Below are positions 7,238 through 10,853 of a stretch of DNA of 10,853 nt, piece after piece. Position 1 is the stretch's first letter; each line of letters begins with the position of its first letter. The translations under genes were made by a program, and so were the position numbers. Source of the stretch: Pseudobdellovibrionaceae bacterium (GTDB lineage Bacteria; Bdellovibrionota; Bdellovibrionia; Bdellovibrionales; JAMPXM01); NCBI GenBank assembly GCA_913774795.1, contig CAJYIL010000664.1:1-10853 (forward strand), in the 5' to 3' direction. A model generated the notes under the pieces. The model ran no database searches. It worked only from the letters and a program-made list of their open reading frames with translations, and had not been told where the DNA came from.

Positions 7238-7550
7238 AGATCGCGCCTGTTTTCGCCTTACCCTTGCGAATCACACCCGAATCACGAAGAATATCGACAA
7301 CAGACGGCTTCACCGCTATCACTCCATCTTTATTGATTAAGACTTTTTTCTGCGCCAATTTTCTCAGAAGCTTGGCAACTTCCAACGTTTCGTGCTCGGT
7401 GAGAGCAGTAGAATCGGCTAGCTTTTTTGCTGTTTGTTTGGCGGCGGTTTGTTCATCGGGAGGAACAACCTCACTCGCGCTTTGCGCGCCTGCGAACGAT
7501 GCAGCAAGTGTGAGACTAGCGGAAAAGGCTAAAAATAACTTCGTCGACAT
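7230..7550 (-). CDS. Small secreted protein of unknown function, first gene of the YcaO operon
   Basis: A 106-residue protein that I do not recognise. Residues 1-22 form a clear Sec signal peptide (MSTKLFLAFSASLTLAASF, then AGA), cut likely before Q23. The mature part of about 84 residues has an acidic/polar start, a charged amphipathic helical stretch (about 50-70, TLEVAKLLRKLAQKKV), a segment LINKDGVIAVKPSVVDILRD, and a basic tail GVIRKGKAKTGAICD. The only cysteine is C105, the penultimate residue. The ATG has AGGGG five bases upstream. The gene leads the unit and overlaps the binding-protein gene by 8 nt. Its position before a YcaO gene makes it a candidate modification substrate or peptide precursor, with the terminal Cys as possible site. 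Equally it could be a periplasmic partner of the binding protein or kinase. A Sec signal is not usual for YcaO substrates, which argues for caution. Confidence 0.85.
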   Translation of the reverse strand: MSTKLFLAFSASLTLAASFAGAQSASEVVPPDEQTAAKQTAKKLADSTALTEHETLEVAKLLRKLAQKKVLINKDGVIAVKPSVVDILRDSGVIRKGKAKTGAICD

Positions 7551-7743
7551 TTGGTCCCCTTTTGTGTGGGACTAGTCCTAAGCAAATCAAATACCAACCT
7601 ACTACTGGACTACCTGACGCATGATCGAGTCTAACCTATCGGAATCGGGTGACGTTTTTCAGTTCGGTGGTAGCAAAAGCACACTGATAGACCTGGTCTC
7701 TGTCGGTATTACAGGGTAGGGGCTCAACTGCTTAGAGAACTAA
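7551..7743 (-). other. Intergenic leader of the YcaO operon
   Basis: This 193-nt gap between the ddl stop and the small secreted-protein start should hold the operon promoter. I found no convincing -35/-10 pair with a 16-18 nt spacer. It contains a perfect 10-base palindrome GGACTAGTCC (7569-7578), 19-28 nt before the ATG, and a short AGACC-A-GGTCT dyad. Palindromes of this size are not rare by chance. No T-tailed hairpin terminator for ddl is visible. Confidence 0.35.
7556..7560 (-). promoter_or_regulatory. Ribosome binding site AGGGG for the small secreted protein
   Basis: AGGGG on the minus strand sits five bases before the ATG at 7550. It is the only clear Shine-Dalgarno sequence in the four-gene unit; the three downstream genes start at overlaps or after a 2-nt gap without one. 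Confidence 0.6.
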
Positions 7744-8838
7744 TCACTTCTTCAGCGAACGCTCTTCCTTCGTGCGCTCGATGGCGAGTTGGATGAGTCG
7801 GTCGATGAGCTCGCTGTAGCCAACACCCGTTGCGCCCATCATCTTCGGATACATCGAGATTTTCGTAAAACCCGGGATGGTGTTGATCTCGTTCACAAGC
7901 AACGTCCCATCCTTCTTCAAGAATAAATCGACGCGTGAGAGGCCTTCGCAGCCGAGGGCCGAGAAGACCTGACGAGCCATCTCTTGAACTCGAGCAGCGA
8001 CGCCCGCGTCGAGCTTCGCCGGAATTTCGAGGCCCGCACCGTTTTCGTCGAGATACTTGGCTTCGTAAGAATAAAACTCGTGCTGCGGGATCACCTCACC
8101 CGGAACAGATGCAATCAACTCTTTGTTTCCGAGAACCGCGCACTCGATCTCGCGGCCTTCAACAAATTCTTCGACCATGACTTTCAAATCGTATTGGAAT
8201 GCGTCGGCCAAAGCAGAGACGAACTTTTCCTCAGAGGAAATCTTGTGAACGCCGACTGATGATCCCATGTTCGCAGGCTTCAAGAAGAATGGGAGACCCA
8301 GCTCCTTCTTCAGCGCCGCAAACGAATGCGTCGATGTCTCGTGACGCTTTAATGCAACGAACTTCGGAATCGGAAGACCCGCATCGCGAAGAACGCGCTT
8401 CGTGAAATCCTTGTCCATGCCGACGGCACTTCCAAGAACGCCCGGGCCAACATAAGGAAGACCGAGAAGGCGCAAGTAGCCTTGCATCGTTCCGTCTTCG
8501 CCGTAAGGGCCATGCAGAATTGGGAAAACCGCGTCGACGCGGCCCAATCGTTTTCCGCTCTTCAATTCAAGAACTTCGGCCGTCTTACCCGGGCCCGGAA
8601 CAATAAATACTTCATTACCAGTCGCCTCGAGATCGATCGGGCGTGCGACATCAGTCTTCTTTAAGATATCGAGCGACGGGACTGTACGCATGACGCCCTT
8701 CTTATCGATACCGATCAGGTGCACATCGTATTTATTTTTATCAAGGGCGTCGGCGACGTTCTTACCGGATTCAAGAGAGACGGCGTGCTCAGCACTTTCA
8801 CCACCAAAGAGAACTGCGACGCTAATTTTCGACGACAT
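7744..8838 (-). CDS. ddl: D-alanine--D-alanine ligase
   Basis: This cytoplasmic ATP-grasp enzyme joins two D-alanines, using ATP, to make the dipeptide that MurF adds to the peptidoglycan precursor. All family blocks are present in 364 residues. LFGGESAEHAVSLESG (10-25) includes the first D-Ala-binding Glu (E14). ILHGPYGEDGTMQGYLRLLG (107-126) and YVGPGVLGSAVGMDK (129-143) follow. The ATP-grasp lysine and glycine-rich loop are in FLKPANMGSSVGVHK (185-199). The omega loop is HEFYSYEAKYLDENG (253-267), and the metal-binding end is LLVNEINTIPGFT (313-325). The omega-loop EAKY carries Tyr, as in D-Ala-D-Ala ligases, rather than the residues of VanA-type D-lactate enzymes. Length is normal for the DdlA-like branch. 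A credible promoter lies 35 nt upstream, and the gene appears to be transcribed alone or with the genes beyond it. GGGG precedes the ATG at short spacing. Confidence 0.97.
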   Translation of the reverse strand: MSSKISVAVLFGGESAEHAVSLESGKNVADALDKNKYDVHLIGIDKKGVMRTVPSLDILKKTDVARPIDLEATGNEVFIVPGPGKTAEVLELKSGKRLGRVDAVFPILHGPYGEDGTMQGYLRLLGLPYVGPGVLGSAVGMDKDFTKRVLRDAGLPIPKFVALKRHETSTHSFAALKKELGLPFFLKPANMGSSVGVHKISSEEKFVSALADAFQYDLKVMVEEFVEGREIECAVLGNKELIASVPGEVIPQHEFYSYEAKYLDENGAGLEIPAKLDAGVAARVQEMARQVFSALGCEGLSRVDLFLKKDGTLLVNEINTIPGFTKISMYPKMMGATGVGYSELIDRLIQLAIERTKEERSLKK

Positions 8839-8873
8839 GGAAAACCCCGAGACAAAACGATGTTGATCTCAAA

Positions 8874-8902
8874 AGTTTAGCGCGAACGAATGCTCGTCTC
8901 AA
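8874..8902 (-). promoter_or_regulatory. Putative sigma70-type promoter of ddl
   Basis: On the minus strand a -35-like TTGAGA (8902-8897) and a -10-like TAAACT (8879-8874) are separated by exactly 17 nt. The -10 ends 35 nt before the ddl ATG. Five of six bases match the -35 consensus and four of six the -10. Confidence 0.5.
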
Positions 8903-8920
8903 AGCAGGCGAAGGCTGCTT
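8902..8920. terminator. Weak hairpin between elbB and ddl
   Basis: AAGCAG and CTGCTT form a 6-bp stem around a 7-nt loop, 31-49 nt after the elbB stop. On the minus strand only three Ts follow, so intrinsic termination would be poor. It abuts the putative ddl -35 box and could instead be a regulatory site, or chance. Confidence 0.2.
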
Positions 8921-8950
8921 GCAAAAGCTAGATGAAGGGCTAGCGGGAGC

Positions 8951-9613
8951 TCAAGCCATTTCGACGAGCTCGCCGATCATGCGGCGAATGCCCGTGAAAA
9001 CCGAAAACGGCGAGGCGTCGCCGTACATGTAGGCCGGAGTCGTGAGAATTTTGTGATCGCGGTCGCTAACGTAGTCGTCGACTGCGCACTTCGTGTGCTT
9101 GGCGCCGGTCTTCTCGATTTCGAGAGCGGTGTCGGCATCGTCGCCGATGGTGACCTCAGGATGCTCAGCGCCGAGCACGCGCGCCACGAGAACCGGAGCG
9201 ATGCAGATGGCGCCGATCGGTTTTGATGCGCGGTGAAAGGCGACGATGGCTTTACGAACTTCAGTGAGAACAGGAGTCTTCGCGCCTAGCGACGCCCAAG
9301 ACGAAAGATTTTTCGCTGCGCCAAAACCGCCCGGGAAGATGATGCCGTCAAATTCGGATTCGCGAAGTTCGCTCACCGGGCGAATCTTTTGGCGCGCGAT
9401 TCGCGCGCTTTCTTCTAGCGCATTGCGGGCGCCGGGGGCCGACACAGAAGCCGTATATGTCGCCGCCTCAAATTCCTGATCAGGCGCAAAGCAAACTGCT
9501 TCGGCACCCAACTCCGCCAAGCAAATTAAAACAGAAACGGCTTCGGTGATCTCGCTGCCGTCGAGAAATCCGCAGCCTGAGAGAACGACCGCGATTTTTT
9601 TGACTGAACTCAT
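8951..9613 (-). CDS. elbB: ElbB, DJ-1/PfpI-superfamily protein (isoprenoid biosynthesis protein ElbB / glyoxalase III-like)
   Basis: A 220-residue cytoplasmic protein of the ES1/ElbB branch of the class I glutamine amidotransferase-like (DJ-1/PfpI) superfamily. Landmarks are KKIAVVLSGCGFLDGSEITE (5-24), the conserved AEAVCFAPD (37-45), FPGGFGAAKNLS (93-104), the nucleophile elbow KPIGAICIAPVLVA (131-144) with C137 as the expected reactive cysteine, and TTPAYMYGDASP near the C-terminus. E. coli ElbB has been reported to have glyoxalase activity and was linked historically to isoprenoid synthesis; its true role is unsettled. The frame extends upstream to 9688, but the ATG at 9613-9611 has GGAGG seven bases ahead, and family members begin with M-x-KKI-like sequence, so I use that start. 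The extension would overlap the preceding gene's end. It follows the lipoprotein gene by 49 nt and may be co-transcribed with it. Confidence 0.95.
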   Translation of the reverse strand: MSSVKKIAVVLSGCGFLDGSEITEAVSVLICLAELGAEAVCFAPDQEFEAATYTASVSAPGARNALEESARIARQKIRPVSELRESEFDGIIFPGGFGAAKNLSSWASLGAKTPVLTEVRKAIVAFHRASKPIGAICIAPVLVARVLGAEHPEVTIGDDADTALEIEKTGAKHTKCAVDDYVSDRDHKILTTPAYMYGDASPFSVFTGIRRMIGELVEMA

Positions 9614-9620
9614 GAGACGA

Positions 9621-9625
9621 CCTCC
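9621..9625 (-). promoter_or_regulatory. Ribosome binding site GGAGG for elbB
   Basis: A near-perfect Shine-Dalgarno sequence seven bases before the ATG at 9613. It decides the elbB start against the longer open frame beginning at 9688. Confidence 0.8.
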
Positions 9626-9662
9626 GAAGCAGCAGGAGGCACATGCCCCCTTGCGGCCGAGA

Positions 9663-10661
9663 CTACTCGTCCTTAAATCTGAAATCAAAGACGTTAGAAC
9701 ATTGCTTCAGAAGAACGTTACTGCCGTCGTCGCCGACTTTAACCAAAAGAGATTGGCAGAGCTCCAGGTTACGCGAAAGGTAAGGAACATCTGGGCTCAC
9801 CGACGCCTCGACGTGGACGCGGTCACCACGAGGGCTATCTCCCCAGTAAACCTCGTCGAAGACGACGTGATGAACGTTGATCAAGCACGAGGGAATACCG
9901 AGGCAGTTCGGCTGTGCGGCCACATTTGCCGGCGGTCGTTCGCGCGAAACCCAAGTCGAAAACTTATGGTAGGTCGGATAAGAGACCGCAGCCGCTTGCT
10001 TTAGCATTGCGCCTGGCTCGGTGTATCCGCGAAGTGAAGACGCGATGACCTCTCGGCGTGACTCTAATGACTGACCCACATTCGTTGGAGCGACGAGCGA
10101 CTGGCCGACAAGCGACGATGAAGAATATGAAGACGACGTCGCGGGCACACCCGCCGTTTTCTTCTGTGGCTCTGGCATCAAAGGTTCAGCCTTGACGCCG
10201 ATAAAGGAAGAGCCGGCCGAAGAAGGCGACGACGATGCATCACACTCCCCGCACGCACACGGCGCTTTCGACGCGCATAAAATCTGACCTTCGCGAGAGA
10301 CCTTCGAGTATGTGCCGTCACGCTCAAGCGAGAGCTGATGAAGAACGCCTGAGTAAATCACGCGGTCTGAAGTATCAGCGCGCGATGTAATCGTGGCTCC
10401 GGTCACGCCGATGTCGTTCACGCTTTGCCCGAGTGCCACATCCTGCGACGTCGCCATCGCGACAAACTCGCCGACCTGAATGTCGGTCGCCTTCATATTC
10501 TGAATCGGAGAATTGAGGGCGCTCATGATCTCAGCCGGATCAGCCTCTGCGCCGTAATCGACCGGCATTGTTTTCGTGTCGATACATCCGACGAGAATGA
10601 GAGCCGTAAACCACGAGCAAAAGCCCGCGGTCCAAAAAATCAATCGGCGGGCAGTGATCAT
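9663..10661 (-). CDS. Cysteine-containing lipoprotein of unknown function
   Basis: A 332-residue predicted lipoprotein that I do not recognise. The n-region TARR is followed by a hydrophobic stretch and the lipobox LVGC with C26 as the likely acylated cysteine, giving a membrane-anchored periplasmic or surface protein. Residues 30-125 look folded and mixed. A tight cysteine cluster CASKAPCACGEC (129-140; C129, C135, C137, C140) follows. Then comes a Ser/Pro/Ala-rich, probably flexible linker (about 142-225), and a C-terminal domain with four more cysteines (C253, C259, C302, C321) that could pair. The ATG at 10661 overlaps the stop of the upstream gene as ATGA and has GGGA upstream, so I prefer it to the GTG-type start eight codons earlier, which would lie further inside the upstream gene. 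elbB follows after 49 nt. The cysteine cluster could be disulfides or a metal site; there is no further evidence. Confidence 0.82.
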   Translation of the reverse strand: MITARRLIFWTAGFCSWFTALILVGCIDTKTMPVDYGAEADPAEIMSALNSPIQNMKATDIQVGEFVAMATSQDVALGQSVNDIGVTGATITSRADTSDRVIYSGVLHQLSLERDGTYSKVSREGQILCASKAPCACGECDASSSPSSAGSSFIGVKAEPLMPEPQKKTAGVPATSSSYSSSSLVGQSLVAPTNVGQSLESRREVIASSLRGYTEPGAMLKQAAAVSYPTYHKFSTWVSRERPPANVAAQPNCLGIPSCLINVHHVVFDEVYWGDSPRGDRVHVEASVSPDVPYLSRNLELCQSLLVKVGDDGSNVLLKQCSNVFDFRFKDE

Positions 10662-10853
10662 ACCGAATCCCATCCCCAGACCCACATGCTGATCGGAAGA
10701 ACACGCTCCATGATCGCCGAAACCTCAGGACCGAAATCGTGAATCTCCGAGGGCTTCTGCGGACCAAAAATCAAGCGCACGACGTCGCGTTCGCTGTCTG
10801 TCATGAAGACCGAAGAGCCAGCTCCGAGATAGAACTTGCCGCCTTGGTAATCG
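10658..10853 (-). CDS. C-terminal 64 residues of an unrecognised gene, cut by window edge
   Basis: An open frame enters from the right edge and ends in TGA at 10660-10658, overlapping the ATG of the lipoprotein gene as ATGA. The 4-nt overlap is the main reason to accept it as real. The visible residues begin DYQGGKFYLGAGSSVFMTDS, continue through ERDVVRLIFGPQKPSEIHDF, and end with the Trp-rich SMWVWGWDSV. This is a mixed soluble-looking tail without a membrane helix. I do not recognise the family. It probably forms a transcription unit with the lipoprotein gene, and possibly with elbB. Confidence 0.7.
   Translation of the reverse strand, partial: DYQGGKFYLGAGSSVFMTDSERDVVRLIFGPQKPSEIHDFGPEVSAIMERVLPISMWVWGWDSV

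Noticed and set aside
7569..7578. Palindrome GGACTAGTCC as an operator
   Set aside because: A single 10-base palindrome in a gap of about 190 nt is not clearly beyond chance, and no promoter elements flank it. It is noted within the intergenic entry only.
9614..9688. N-terminal extension of elbB containing a Cys-rich ACASCC segment
   Set aside because: The ATG at 9613 has a near-perfect ribosome site and matches the family's N-terminus. The extension also overlaps the lipoprotein gene's last codons.
9546..10004. Plus-strand open frame of 152 codons
   Set aside because: It runs antisense across the elbB start with its strong GGAGG site and the end of the lipoprotein gene. The translation shows no recognisable domain or signal.
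1..10853. CRISPR arrays, tRNA/rRNA genes, insertion sequences, toxin-antitoxin pairs
   Set aside because: I looked for regularly spaced direct repeats, tRNA-like cloverleaf sequence, transposase-like frames with terminal inverted repeats, and small overlapping gene pairs of known type. I saw none I could support.

Overview
All convincing genes in this 10.85 kb window lie on the minus strand, so transcription runs from high to low coordinates. The gene set is bacterial and rich in exported proteins: a lipoprotein, a trypsin-like protease, an HExxH-containing secreted protein, a periplasmic binding protein and a small secreted protein. Two housekeeping genes (elbB, ddl) are embedded in it. Base composition is near 50% GC, with an AT-richer centre. 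The Ddl, the ElbB and a histidine kinase with an HDIxSPL-type H box suit a Gram-negative proteobacterium-like host. My best guess is the Bdellovibrionota or a related group, with low to moderate confidence, because no rRNA or other marker is present.

Right part (10853 down to about 8840): the 3' end of an unrecognised gene overlaps, by ATGA, a cysteine-containing lipoprotein gene. After 49 nt comes elbB, a DJ-1/PfpI-superfamily protein. A plausible sigma70-type promoter in the next gap drives ddl (D-alanine--D-alanine ligase, 8838-7744), which makes the D-Ala-D-Ala dipeptide for peptidoglycan.

Centre (7550-3553): the most unusual part, four genes fused into one transcription unit with 8-nt and 19-nt overlaps and a 2-nt gap. 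In order they are a 106-residue secreted protein ending in -ICD, a family-5 (oligopeptide-type) extracellular solute-binding protein, a short and divergent YcaO-domain protein, and an orphan membrane sensor histidine kinase. YcaO enzymes use ATP to modify peptide backbones, SBP family 5 proteins bind peptides, and histidine kinases transduce signals. The cassette therefore looks like a peptide modification and sensing module. No ABC permease, E1-like partner, dehydrogenase or response regulator lies in the window. I know of no described system with this exact four-gene make-up, but I could not search. It is AT-richer than its neighbours.

Left part (3552-1): an intergenic region with two clear inverted repeats precedes a secreted S1-family serine protease (start best placed at 3385). 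After 70 nt comes a 696-residue secreted protein with a HELLH zinc-protease-like motif. A GTG-started membrane protein overlapping its stop codon runs off the left edge. No tRNA, rRNA, CRISPR array, insertion sequence or long repeat was seen.
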